64,000 nucleotides of DNA from Anthonomus grandis grandis (lineage: Eukaryota; Arthropoda; Insecta; Coleoptera; Curculionidae), in NCBI RefSeq assembly GCF_022605725.1, contig NC_065555.1:13034938-13098937 (forward strand), given 5' to 3'. The position numbers and the translations under genes are program-made. Under the pieces are notes generated by a model, which did not search any database, had not been told where the DNA came from, and saw only the letters and a program-made list of their open reading frames with translations. Shown one piece after another: positions 55,401 through 64,000 of this stretch; position 1 is the first letter of the stretch, and each line of letters begins with the position of its first letter.

Positions 55401-58400
55401 AACACAACCCATAGTGACTTCATTATGTCTCACTCCCACCCAACCCAACTGACTAAACTTTCGTTTAAATGAACTGAAATCAGTTATTAGCAAAAAAATT
55501 ATGCATTTCCGCAAAGTGTTTTTATCATATATTTATATTTAAAAAAATATCTTAAAAATTAATCAAAAACATCTATTTATGTAACTGATTTCAGTTATTC
55601 TAAAGTCGGAAAATTGTAAATGATCGATGCACTTCCCTAGAAACATTTGGTAGTTTTTGTTTAATGGAGATTTCCAAATACTAAATAAACCTTATTTTCT
55701 TATATAACTGATTTCAGTTATTCTAAAGTGGGAAAATAGAAAATGCATTTCCGCAGAATTTTTTTTGTAGATTTTGTTTAAGGGATACTTCCAAATACTA
55801 AATAAACTAACATTTCTTACATAACTGATTACAGTTAAACGAAAGTTAAGCCCAAAAATTATTTAAAATTGTGTCCAAAACATGATTGTTGTGAAAAATT
55901 TTTATACTCCATCTCATGTAAATATGGCCTCTTCTGTACATCACATTAATGTTATTAAAAAAATATTCATATCTGCCGAACTGTTCTAAAAGCCACTGGC
56001 AAAATACAACTCTTCTAGGATGATCTTCAGATTATAACGCTTGTACCGGTTGATAATTATAAGAATACTGTTTCTGTCGTACTGTTTTCCACACTTTATG
56101 AGAAACTTCAACTTGAGCTGCTATGGCTCTAGTACGTATTGTTGAGTCATCTTCAACCATTTCTAAAATGTCTTCCTCAATTTATAACATTTCAGGTTGA
56201 GTAGCTCAGGCAGCGTGGCCTCCTCGTTGTTCTTTTAAATACCTTGTATCACGAAGTCTACTCACTAAATTTACAAACATAGGTGGGGCCGGATGATTTC
56301 TGTAAAGAAAACCGCATACAACTTGCATTTTGTTGGCTCTCTTCATAGGTGTGTTTTATGTCCACTAGTTCATTGTTTTCGTAATCATGAGTCATTTTTC
56401 GGCACATAATCAGTCAAATAAATTACGCACTACCAAAAGACTGATACAACTGATCGAACCAAAGATTCATACTGAAAACCATATACAGTGAGGGACAAAA
56501 GTATTGGCACATATTGATTTTTATTAAAATTCGTATCTATCCTCTTAAGCTACTAGACCTATTACATTCAAATATTTTCTAATTTAAAGTATATTTAAGC
56601 ATTCGTTTCTTAATATTTAATACAAATTTAATAAATAAAGGCTTTACAAAAGAACCCATGTTAAAATTCTATAAAAAATCCCATGGACAAAAGTATTGGC
56701 ACACATGTTTACAAAAGTGTTTAAAAATAGGTGCCTTGCATGTGAGAATTTTCAAGCAATTTTTTTACATTCTTTAACAGAATATTTATATGAAGTAAAA
56801 TATTTCTTTAGGTTTAGTGCTTATTTTAAGTGCATACATTGCAAATATGGGTCGCAAAGGCCAAGAAACGACGGAATCAGAGCAAAAAATAATTGTACAG
56901 CAGCGAAAAAAAGGTAAATCGTATTCAGCGTTTTTTTTGTCCGATTGCCCAAATTGTGAAGAAAAGTCGATTTACTGTGCGTAGTGTCTTAAAAAGGTTT
57001 GAAACTGCAGAAAATTTCAAAAATAAGCCTAGAACTGGACGTCCGCCAAAGTTAACGGAGAGGCAAGAAAGAAAAATTGTGAATAAAATTAAGCAAAATC
57101 CTCAAACTAGCGCTTCTGAAATCGCGGCTATATTGACAGAAGAAGATAGCATCAACGTGAGCTCAAAAATAGTACGAAGAGTTCTTCATAGTGCTGGATA
57201 TAGTGCCAGAGTAGCTTGGAATAAACCATTTATTAATGAGGTTAACCAAAAAAAGCGTCTTGAATTTGCGAATGCACACTTTCATCAAGATAATATATTT
57301 TGGGACAAAGTAATATTCTCTGATGAAAGTAAATTCAACATTTTTCATTCAGATGGGAAAGTGACTCTGTGTGGAGGAAGCCCAATCGTGAACTAGATGC
57401 ACAAAATCTGCATAAGACTGTGAAACATGGTGGTGGTAGTGTACTAGTGTGGGGCTGTATGTCATCGGGAGGGGTCGGAAATCTGGTTTTTATAGATGGT
57501 ATTATGGACAAAAATGTATATTTAAATATTCTAAAAAAAAACTTAAGAGCTAGTGCGGAAAAACTTAATTTGGCAAATGATTATTACTTTCAACAGGACA
57601 ACGATCCGAAACATACAGCCTATATAGTCAAGCAGTGGATTGCGTTTAATGTCCCTCATACTTTAAATACACCTCCTCAATCTTCAGATGACAACCCGAT
57701 CGAAAATCTTTGGAGTGAGCTAGGAAAACGAATAAGGAAACACCATATTTCCAGTAACGAGGAGCTTAAACGTGTTATGCTGCAAGAATGGAATAGTTTT
57801 GAGCCTTCCTATACGCAAAAGCTGGTCCAGTCAATGAAAAGGAGGCTCACTCATATTATAAAAAGAAAAGGAGGTCCTACAAAATATTAGAACTGGGATT
57901 AAATTTTATTTTTATTTGGTGTGCCAATAGTTATGTCCATTTTAAATAGAATGTAATTTTTATTTTTTTGTTATGCTTAAAGAAATCTGTTTTATTTTTC
58001 ATTATTATTATTGTACTAAATCTTTTATATGTTTTTAGTTAGATAGTTATTATTGGGTTACATAAATATAGTAAACATTAATAAATTACTTTATAAAATT
58101 ATGGTGTGCCAATACTTTTGTCCCTCACTGTATGTAATAACACAAAATTTGCTTAAACGGTAAGAATTTACACGGCATTTGTCGAGAGTAGCAAAAATTG
58201 TGTTTATTAACATAATAAGATTTTTTCTCAAGAATTTTAAAGTTTTACTATCTTTTTTTATTATGCAATTCTTATATAGGTGATTTTTGGTATATCAACT
58301 CCTTTTGACGAGTCATGCAAGCATTTAAAATAAATGGCTCAACTTTGAGAACACCTTGTATAATACCATTAAAACCGAAAGACTGTCTTATCTTTTTAAT

Positions 58401-59478
58401 AAATTTAGGTTATTCTTCCATAACCATCATTATACAAGAAACACTAAAATTTTTTGATAAACAGTAAGAGCAGTAAACAAAATCGGTAAGAATTTACACG
58501 GCATTCGCCCAGAATATCAAAAAATGTGTTTGTTAATATTAGAATTCCTTTTTTCAAATTTTTAAGTTTTACTATCTCTTTTAGTATGCAGGTGATTTTT
58601 GGTATATCAACTCCCTTTGATGAGTCATGCAAGCAGTTAAAATAAATGACTCAACTTCAAAAACATCCTATATAATAACTATTAAAACCGAAAAACCGCT
58701 TTATCTTTTTAATAAATTTAGGTCATTCTTCCATAATTATGATTATACAAGAAATACTGAAATATTTCAAATTCCACACCATCAAACAGCAAATTTTGAA
58801 AAATCATTTTCATACACCTTAACAAGGTTATGGAAAAGCCTTTCTAGGAATGCTAAAGATAATCAAAAAATAACTTTGCAAAGTTGATAGGAACTTTTTT
58901 TTTGCTAGAGTTACAAAATGTATTGTACTTGTTGGATTTTCTGGAAAAATTTTATAATTTTTGTATTTTATTATAAATTTACTTAGCATTTATCTTCGCG
59001 GTGATTTTCTTACCCAAAAGGCCCTTATTAACCTTTTATAATCAGAGAAATGAACTTGTGTCACGTTATTTTATTCAAAATTAAAGTCAAATTAGTCATA
59101 AATCGAGTCTTTTTTCCAAAATTTTTTCAAAGAATTATCAAATTGGACAAAATTAATTGGACTTAAATTAATTTTTTGATTATTATATTTCAGCTACTAT
59201 AAGTTGGTAAAAAATTCTTTTATTTCTTATTACTCTATCCATATTAATAAGTAAAATATTTTCATAAAAAAGATCTTTCGAATGCCTGTACTTCGTTACT
59301 GCATTTTTAAAACATTATTATAATTTACGTAGTTCCTCTTCTTTTGCAGGTATTAACTAAACATTTCCGGACCATCCCCGTGAAGGAAAAGGATGTGCTG
59401 TCATATTTCATATATACGGTAAAAACTAACTCAAATAAATTAGACCAGAAAAACGGAACAACCACAGAGAACGCTTAA
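46266..59478 (+). CDS. SAP30: SAP30, Sin3-associated polypeptide (three coding exons)
   Basis: SAP30 bridges the Sin3 scaffold to other subunits of the Rpd3/HDAC corepressor complex in the nucleus. The joined exons give 170 residues, close to vertebrate SAP30L (about 183). An N-terminal C2CH zinc finger is visible: C19, C20, C28, C64 and H67, with the same spacing as in vertebrate SAP30L. It is followed by a basic nuclear-localisation stretch (TSRRRK), an acidic linker, and the Sin3-binding domain (VNTLRRYKKYYNIQTRPGLN then KEKDVLSYFIYTVK). The zinc finger is split between exons 1 and 2, which lie 8 kb apart. Both introns are filled with transposons. The start codon is chosen because MNGFSTGEEDSRGP matches the family N-terminus. 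A poly(A) signal follows 26 nt after the stop. Its start codon is divergent from that of eIF5B, 5 kb away. Confidence 0.94.
47077..49024 (-). pseudogene. PGBD4-like piggyBac transposase, broken
   Basis: Acidic N-terminal part (frames near 49000-48600, frameshifted), then frame 47994-48416: ATMPEARFRFLINCLRFDDK and TPSEYITIDEQLVG (first Asp). Frame 47413-48090: LTMDNWFTSIETAKHLL (second Asp) and NSTKGGVDTLDQLCHTYS (third Asp). Frame 47077-47385: KHRREYLKKLALDLVRPHM and the C-terminal CAACKKFVCLQHQKKMC. Between the last two a run of (TAG)n/(TAA)n (47389-47428) with about 70 bp of foreign-looking sequence breaks the frame. Confidence 0.9.
47389..47428. repeat. (TAG)n(TAA)n microsatellite
   Basis: About seven TAG units, then TAA/AAT units, expanded inside the piggyBac transposase frame. 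Confidence 0.9.
49170..51290 (-). mobile_element. LINE with endonuclease and reverse-transcriptase remains
   Basis: The minus strand in order: IYIICIYHPPRCNIGKL, LASFNIQMVIKLPTRITLID and YICLNLV (endonuclease, 50919-51260); GIDGLSIRVLQSLPV and NDPINYRPISLLACLSKV (RT start); VVSYGVPQGSVFSPNSFLLY and GLFTIFADDTTILWAD (RT catalytic part, 49581-49766); then CKKEPLDVCHKS near the 3' end. Frameshifts throughout. SAP30 intron 1. Confidence 0.85.
51323..51454. repeat. foldback sequence, 39-bp arms
   Basis: 51323-51361 and 51416-51454 are inverse copies matching at 35 of 39 positions (start TAAAATGAAAATCCT). The 54-nt spacer separates them. No target duplication was found. Confidence 0.85.
52017..52025 (+). 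promoter_or_regulatory. TATA-like box of the MADF gene
   Basis: GTATAAATA, about 26 bp before the MADF ATG; plausible core promoter inside the Harbinger element. Confidence 0.4.
52051..53765 (+). pseudogene. MADF-BESS accessory protein of the Harbinger element, broken
   Basis: Exon 1 begins ATG at 52051, MDKEQLISAIYRKPEIWDQ, the start of a MADF domain, with a TATA-like GTATAAATA at 52017-52025. The next 25 or so residues of the domain are missing. A clear acceptor (TTTTTTGCAG) opens exon 2 at 53080: VESAKKTWKVHFDKLPPRRS and VSWPYFKTLLFLKDVFEKRL. A Ser/Thr/Asp-rich linker follows. The BESS-like motif DENVAFFTSLLPHVKKL is in a shifted frame after an A-run near 53525. MADF proteins bind DNA and partner the transposase. 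Confidence 0.82.
52104..54132 (-). pseudogene. Harbinger transposase, two exons, one stop and one frameshift
   Basis: Exon 1 (53837-54132) starts MFSSSDSDSDSISNGVKWWL and ends in EERLVVTLR. The donor GTGAAG and acceptor TTTCAG join it in frame to exon 2 (52104-52924), RYLASGNSFRNLAFSFRLGA. Catalytic residues are visible: QCLGAIDGKHVRIKCP (first Asp), FVLIDDEAYPLLKNL (second Asp) and RRKTIECSFGIITMKWRIL (Glu). A TAA replaces a Tyr-type codon after TMFYN and a one-base shift follows IEKGK. About 371 residues, normal for HARBI1-like proteins. Confidence 0.88.
54432..54644 (+). CDS. SAP30: SAP30 coding exon 2
   Basis: Acceptor TTTTGTTTTAG, donor GTAAGT. 71 codons, ARHIYICELHKMIIQTARTS to GLNKAQLAE. 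Holds the last zinc ligands (Cys64, His67), the basic stretch and the first half of the Sin3-binding domain. Confidence 0.94.
55207..55636. repeat. foldback sequence with 140-bp arms and extra partial copies
   Basis: 55207-55345 and 55493-55636 are inverse copies (TGCATCGATCATTTAC, AACTGAAATCAGTTAC, ATGATAAAAACACTGCGGAA in the left arm). The spacer is about 147 bp. Fragments of the arm (AACTGATTTCAGTTATTCTA, GCATTTCCGCA) recur at 55702-55757 and 55823-55850. Confidence 0.88.
56486..58130 (+). mobile_element. nearly intact Tc1-like element with IR/DR ends and TA duplication
   Basis: 1645 bp. Outer ends CAGTGAGGGACAAAAGTATT are perfect inverted repeats for 26 bp, flanked by TA (56484-56485, 58131-58132). 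A second copy of the terminal motif lies inside each end (ATGGACAAAAGTATTGGCAC near 56682 and its inverse near 57919). This is the paired-repeat structure of the Sleeping Beauty/Minos type. In SAP30 intron 2. Confidence 0.95.
56851..57890 (+). pseudogene. Tc1-like DD34E transposase with two frameshifts
   Basis: Starts ATG at 56851, MGRKGQETTESEQKIIVQQR. A T-run near 56930 shifts the frame. The frame up to 57396 holds PIAQIVKKSRFTVRSVLKRF, NKPRTGRPPKLTERQ (AT-hook-like GRP) and KVIFSDESKFNIFHSD (first Asp). A second shift near 57370 leads to frame 57369-57890: VKHGGGSVLVWGCMSSG, YYFQQDNDPKHTAYIVKQW (second Asp) and SDDNPIENLWSELGKRI (Glu). 34 residues separate Asp and Glu. Normal length otherwise (about 345). 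Confidence 0.93.
58158..58775. repeat. diverged tandem duplication, offset 326 bp
   Basis: 58158-58483 and 58484 onward share CGGTAAGAATTTACACGGCA, GTGATTTTTGGTATATCAAC and CTTTTTAATAAATTTAGGT. The unit includes the right end of the old mariner-like element and part of a LINE C-terminus. Confidence 0.88.
58640..58890 (+). mobile_element. LINE ORF2 C-terminal fragment
   Basis: The frame 58627-58887 ends in YDYTRNTEIFQIPHHQTANF and EKSFSYTLTRLWKSLSRN, the closing motif of jockey/CR1-type ORF2 (YxTRN ... P-H-T-x-FEKSF-Y-xxRLWNSLP). Confidence 0.7.
58891..59349. other. intron stretch, nothing recognised
   Basis: AT-rich end of SAP30 intron 2. Confidence 0.4.
59350..59478 (+). CDS. SAP30: SAP30 coding exon 3
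   Basis: Acceptor CTTTTGCAG. Encodes VLTKHFRTIPVKEKDVLSYF, IYTVK and a short tail, then TAA. This completes the Sin3-interaction domain. Confidence 0.93.
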   Translation, partial: VLTKHFRTIPVKEKDVLSYFIYTVKTNSNKLDQKNGTTTENA

Positions 59479-59503
59479 GATATTGTTTAGTTAAGGCTAA
59501 TAT

Positions 59504-59509
59504 AATAAA
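59504..59509 (+). promoter_or_regulatory. poly(A) signal of SAP30
   Basis: Canonical AATAAA 26 nt after the SAP30 stop codon, within the 219 bp between the two convergent genes. Confidence 0.6.
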
Positions 59510-59697
59510 TGCGATTTTAAATAATTACAATTTGTTTTTTTTTTCTTATACTCCAATTTCTGATCTAAAAAGGGCTTAAAAAATTTTTTTATTAGGAGAA
59601 CAAAAACATTAATTTTAGAACATTATATATTTTAATTAATTTTCAAATGGTGCTTATATAAAAAGACAAAATTATACATAGTACAATCTTCTTTGCC

Positions 59698-59816
59698 TCA
59701 ACTATTCACCTTTTTAGTTTTCGGTGATTTTTTGGCCGGTGACTTCTTTTTTTTCCCAGTGTTTAAGACAACAACTGTTTCCTCTTCGCTACCAGAGTCA
59801 TTGATTTCCACGGTTT
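59698..59816 (-). CDS. SIM-like small gene, coding exon 2
   Basis: Acceptor TTTTTAG. Encodes ETVEINDSGSEEETVVVLNT and the lysine-rich tail KKKKSPAKKSPKTKKVNS, then TGA. Confidence 0.7.
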
Positions 59817-60623
59817 CTAAAAATACGAAATTAAATTGTTATATGATAATGATAAACATTATACTCAAACATAAATATTATAATACACAAACGTAATAAA
59901 CACCGAAATCATGTGACTTTTTTGAAAAAATACTACTTTTAGAACAGAGAAAGAGCGAAGCTACTACCTCTGTAGTGGTGTGTCATTTCAGTAAAGATGG
60001 AGAAGTGCACGGTAGAACATCGCATATTTGCATACGACACGTTTATTTGAAATGAAGAAGCAGTGATCACTAAACGTAGCGGCTTTTTCGCACTCGCTTT
60101 AATACTGATAGGGTATAATTGACTTATTGGCAAAAGGAAATATTATAAAAATATATATAAAAATTCTCTGATTTCCTTGGCGGACTTGGCCATAAACAAA
60201 ATACCTATAGTCTAGAGACGGCAAATTACTTAATGTGTTCTGCTTGTAACCCAACCCAAAAACATGTATCAAAATTAAACTCTATTTATTTACTAAGAAC
60301 ATGAATTCACCAACAAATAAAAATACTAATTTAAATTGAGAAAATCTTGCCAACCGAGGGTAACATAATAAATTTGACAAATCAAAATGAAAAAAGCAAC
60401 TGACTTAAATATACTTACCTTTAACCGGCTCGACACAAATCACCTCATCACCAATACCATCTTCTTCTTCATCGCTGACAATAATCGCCCATTCAGCATT
60501 GTTTTTATTGGGTATCAATTCCGCAGTATGTTCATTTACCACATTTATCGTGTCCTTTATGTCATTTTCCTCTTTTGTAACAGTTGGTTGGTCTTCGGTT
60601 TCCATTTCTAGTAATAAAGTCAT
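59698..60623 (-). CDS. small acidic/basic protein with SUMO-interaction-like motifs, two exons, function unknown
   Basis: I do not recognise this family. Exon 1 (60419-60623) and exon 2 (59698-59816) join through a GTAAGT donor and a TTTTTAG acceptor to give 107 residues; Met7 is an alternative start. Residues 44-55 (EWAIIVSDEEED) form a hydrophobic core followed by an acidic/serine run, the layout of a SUMO-interaction motif. EVICVEP (60-66) and EEETVVVLN (79-87) are two weaker candidates. The C-terminus is lysine-rich with two KKSP-type repeats (about 90-104), suggesting a nuclear signal or nucleic-acid contact. The gene is tail-to-tail with SAP30. A TTTATT on the plus strand at 59588-59593 could be its poly(A) signal. 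Clean splice sites and an uninterrupted frame argue that it is a real gene. Confidence 0.72.
60419..60623 (-). CDS. SIM-like small gene, coding exon 1
   Basis: ATG at 60621-60623, donor GTAAGTAT. 68 codons plus one base, ending ICVEPVK. A cryptic acceptor-like CTAG just before Met7 leaves open an upstream exon and a start at Met7. Confidence 0.7.
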
Positions 60624-60689
60624 TGGTTTATTTAAATCGTACTGGATCAGGATTACAACATAATCTTTCTAGTGTGTTTTATTAAGCTA

Positions 60690-61040
60690 ACACAGAAAAC
60701 AGTCGAGGTAAATTTAGTTCGGGACATATAACAGAACAACAAAAAAATCTTGCTGGAAGACCTACTTAATCTAATATGTTACAAATTTACGAAGACATTT
60801 TAGGAATGGTCGAAGAATACAACGTTAAAAAATGAGTAACTCAAATGGAAATTACTCGTAGCATAAAATGTACAAAATAATACGATAAGAACATTATCAT
60901 TATCATCGGTTTCAAGCTTTACAACCTAAAGATCATCCTAGAAGAGTTGTGCTTTGCCGGTGCCTATTTATAACCTTGGGCACCAAACATTACAGTTTTT
61001 ATGAAGCAAAGAGATGCGACATTGCGAAATTTTAAGAGAA
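60690..61040 (+). mobile_element. mariner-like (DUF4817-type) transposase relic, N-terminal part
   Basis: The plus strand reads LAGRPT, YEDILGMVEEYNVKK, TQMEITRSIKC and, after a shift, YHYHRFQALQPKDHPRRVVL then C. The last run is the usual HLQRVQAL-P-D---R--FC segment before the first catalytic Asp. Confidence 0.6.
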
Positions 61041-61249
61041 CCAGTAACATACATGAGTGCAATCATGTATGTTACACTATCGATGATAAGAAAGGAAAAA
61101 AGACAATATTTAATCCTAATGGTATTAGCATATGTTTTAGTGAATTTCTCGTTGCCCTTATGTAATAACCTTCTATGAGCAAAATATTTTTAATAATGCA
61201 ATTCATTAATGTCAAAATATTAAAGTAGGTATTGCAGTCCATTTTTGGA

Positions 61250-62690
61250 TGTTTTTATCACTAATATAATTAATTCCTGCATAGAACAGAATTACTTGCC
61301 CAATCAGCGGATAATGTCGATATAAAATGTGGACCAAAAGTGAAACTTTTGTCCTATATTCATATGTTTTGTCTAATTTGGAATTAAACAATAAATGTGT
61401 AAGCCTATTGTTTTATTTAAAAAGGGCGTTTGATGTAATAAATATTAACCTAACGTTGGATCGATTTAATGACTATGGTATGCGTGGTCTTGCCCATAAA
61501 TGGATTAAATCCTACCTGACCGGTAGATATCAAAAAACGATATTAAAGAATGGAAACGTTTCAGTTGCATCTGAGTCCCTACCAGTTGTTAGTGGTGTCC
61601 CACAGGGTAGCATTTTGGGGCCACTGTTATTTGTTATATTTTTTGATAGCATCTTGGACGAATTTCCTGTCAACCATATAGCTGCGTTGGCAGATGATTA
61701 TAACAACATTGTCAATCAACATCAACGTCGAGTGGTGATTTAAAAGAACTATCTAGAGGTTCAACCGGGGTAAGTATCAGTAGCAGGAACAGCCTAGTGC
61801 TTAATGAGTCAAAAACTGAAATGATATTTTTTAGTCTTACCGATTTAAATAAAAGCTTGCTTGTTAAAATGCATAACAAAGCCATAGAACAAAATAAGGT
61901 TGTCAAGTACTTAGAAATATTAATCGATGAACATCTTAGTTATTCTTATCATGTAGATATGGTTTTAAAGAAATTATCAATTTATGTCTATGTGATCTGG
62001 CAGTTACGTAATAAAATCGATATTGGCCTGATACTTCTTTATTACTATGGTTATGTCCAGTCATGTTTTTCATATGGCAGTTCTTACGGCCCAGAAAAAA
62101 ATAATTAGAACTATTTTGTTTAAGCCTTATACATTTTCTTGTAGAACACTCTTTCCAGACTTGAAAATTATGCCATTTATTATTTATATTCAACTCGGTC
62201 ATGCATATAAAACGTAACCTGTCTGACCATTCTTTGTCTAGAGGTACCCACTAGGAACTCAGGGTTAACTTAAATTTGGATTTACCCTAACATAAATTAA
62301 CCAAAGTGGAAAACAGCTTAGTAGTTTTACCAATTAAATTATACAATAATCTTCCCATTGAAATTTAAAAAAATTGAGAACGTTAATAATTTAAAAGCTT
62401 CATTGAAAAGAATTTTAATTAAAAATTCCTTTCATACGGTAACAGAATATTGAAATTGCAGCGTCTCATCTTCACTCCCATAATTCGTATTTGTTTGTTT
62501 GTTAAAAACTGTAGTTTTCTTATATTGTTAGTCTTTAGTTAATTGTAGATTTTTTATTGTTTATTCTTAAGGCCTTTTAAAAGTTGTATGTTTAGGTCTT
62601 ATAGTTTTATTTTTTGACATTATCCGATACTTATTTGTATGAGTCTATGGAAATAAATATTTGAGTATTGAGAAAACCAATGCGGCTTTA
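61250..62690 (+). mobile_element. LINE reverse-transcriptase fragment with 3' UTR
   Basis: Frame 61327-61743: LLFYLKRAFDVININLTLDR, YGMRGLAHKWIKSYLTGRYQ, SGVPQGSILGPLLFVIFFDS and ALADDYNNIV (catalytic motif drifted from FADDT). Frame 61797-62108: NSLVLNESKTEMIFFSLTDL and VKYLEILIDEHLSYSYHVDM. The 3' UTR ends near AATAAATATTTGAGTATTGAG (about 62680). Confidence 0.88.
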
Positions 62691-63720
62691 GAAAAGACTG
62701 CAAGTACTACTATCACATTTTATTAGCAAAACTTTAATACTATGAATTTCTGAACCAGTGGGTCAAGCTCACAAATTCATATTTTCCAAATAATAAATTT
62801 CTTTCAAAAAATATTTTCAAATTATTCTCTGATGAGGTTAAAATATTATCTGGAGTGCCTCAGGGTTCTATACTGGGGCCCTTGTTTATGATCTACACAT
62901 CTGATATACATAAAGCTTTGAACTAGTGCAAAATACAAGCTTTTACAGATGACACTCATGATTATATTCATTTTCAGAATCAGGATTATTTAAATGCATC
63001 TTAAGCAACTCTCCTTTCAACATAACATTAAATTCAATATGGATATTAGTCTGGTAGGTCTATCTCTTAGTAAGGTGGTAGTGTAAATAATTTTGGTGTT
63101 GTTCTGGATACCCAATTGAGATTTCATGAATATATAAGATTATTAATTCATCGCTAATCTTTATTATTAAAAATTTTATACATTACTAGTCATATTCTTA
63201 ATTTTCACTTTCGCACAATACTTGTGCTTCTCTGGTCCTGTCCAATTTTAATTAATGTGATTTAATTTATGGTCCGTGCTTAGATTTCATTCATAAATAT
63301 CGAATACAAAATACTTGCTCATGGATAGTATTTGGATTACGAAAATATGAACACATTTCTCATACTTTTAAAAAAAATAACTGGTTGGACAGGCGTAAGG
63401 AGTTGCATGTGGGTAACTTCTAATTTAGGATTCTATTAAACCCATCATTTACACTAGACTAAATCTAAATTTATTCAACACACTTCAATATTCACACCAT
63501 CAGGGATATCAATTAAAGATATCAAATGAAGGTTACTGGACTATTATCAGGGGAGAGGTTTGTAAGACACAGAGTTTTGTCTCTCTAAGACAACCAAGCT
63601 GAGAATGATGATGAGACACCTATAAGATCAGACACCTATAAGATTTTTTGTAGTAAACTGGGACCCAAAATTATAATGGGGTGAACACATTGACTATCAT
63701 CTAAAAACTTATTTGCACGT
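62690..63720 (+). mobile_element. second LINE reverse-transcriptase fragment, truncated
   Basis: Pieces on the plus strand: NQCGFRKDCK, VKILSGVPQGSILGPLFMIY, IQAFTDDTHDYIHF (catalytic motif, A to T) and NNFGVVLDTQLRFHEYIRLL. It starts directly at the 3' end of the previous LINE. Confidence 0.82.
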
Positions 63721-64000
63721 GTCTTCAAGTCTGAGGTCTTGCGAGTTACTATGCAGTCTATTATGCAGTTTTTCATTCCCATTTCATATTCAATACAATA
63801 CTTCATACACAATCATATTGAGTTCAAGAGTATCAGCATTTCTTTTACAAGAGAAATGTGTAAGAATTATAATATTAAACTTGTAAGGATTATCTTTAAA
63901 AATGTTTTAGAATTAATGTGTACGTATATACAAATAAGGGTTAATTTAAGAGTACCGGTTTAGTGACTCAAAAAGCTAGATTTTGCCCTTTAAGATTTCA
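63721..64000. other. right edge, nothing recognised
   Basis: AT-rich; possibly decayed LINE sequence, but no motif supports it. Confidence 0.3.

Larger units (their letters stand above)
54993..58358 (-). mobile_element. old mariner-like (DUF4817-type) element with nested insertions
   Basis: Left end CAGAGTGTTTTCAAAGTCGA and right end (inverse) CAAGGTGTTCTCAAAGTTGA, both continuing into GxCATTTATTTTAA and both next to TA (54991-54992, 58359-58360). Minus-strand relics at 55850-56420: MTHDYENNELVDIKHTYEES, FKRTTRRPRCLS and the LKFLIKCGKQYDRNS frame, IILEELYF/FCQWLLEQF-type pieces. The Tc1 element 56486-58130 and a foldback sequence sit inside. All in SAP30 intron 2. Confidence 0.65.

Noticed and set aside
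63739..63963. 74-codon plus-strand frame at the right edge
   Set aside because: No motif; hydrophobic AT-rich sequence with no supporting context.
1..64000. CRISPR arrays, operons, ribosome-binding sites, tRNA or rRNA genes
   Set aside because: None seen; spliced genes and eukaryotic transposons make the first three inapplicable, and no tRNA cloverleaf or rRNA signature was noticed by eye (a tRNAscan run would settle this).

Overview
This is an AT-rich, gene-poor window of a eukaryotic nuclear genome, most likely an insect and possibly a beetle. The reasons are GT-AG introns, two recognisable host genes (eIF5B and SAP30) with insect-like protein sequences, and a dense load of CR1/Jockey-like LINEs and Tc1/mariner, piggyBac, Harbinger and Tigger/pogo elements typical of arthropods. 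The species cannot be fixed from the sequence alone.

Layout. Positions 1087-41237 (minus strand) hold eIF5B, translation initiation factor 5B, as 19 coding exons (1130 codons); the last exon lies beyond the left edge. Only about 3.4 kb of this 40 kb is coding. The rest is introns packed with mobile-element remains: LINE fragments on both strands, Tc1 relics, three DD41D-type mariner-like elements, a Tigger element and a hAT-like element carrying a protein I know only as an unassigned arthropod family. The start codons of eIF5B and SAP30 are divergent, and the 5 kb between them holds a broken piggyBac element and a candidate solo LTR. SAP30 (Sin3/HDAC corepressor subunit, plus strand) has three coding exons (46266-46436, 54432-54644, 59350-59478). 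Its first intron holds a second broken piggyBac, a LINE and a Harbinger element. Its second intron holds an old mariner-like element with a foldback sequence and a nearly intact Tc1 element nested inside. A small two-exon gene (59698-60623, minus strand) converges on SAP30 with 219 bp between the two stop codons. It encodes a 107-residue acidic/basic protein with three SUMO-interaction-like motifs and no family I recognise. From 60.7 kb to the right edge there are a transposase relic and two LINE reverse-transcriptase fragments.

Most interesting points: (1) the hAT-like element at about 14.1-15.3 kb, where an apparent 8-bp target duplication links an orphan protein family to a transposon; (2) a Harbinger element whose two genes sit on opposite strands with exons in each other's introns; (3) hammerhead-ribozyme-like motifs in dispersed repeats; (4) the small SIM-like protein next to SAP30. 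All protein assignments come from reading the translated sequence and from knowledge of the families; no database search was possible.
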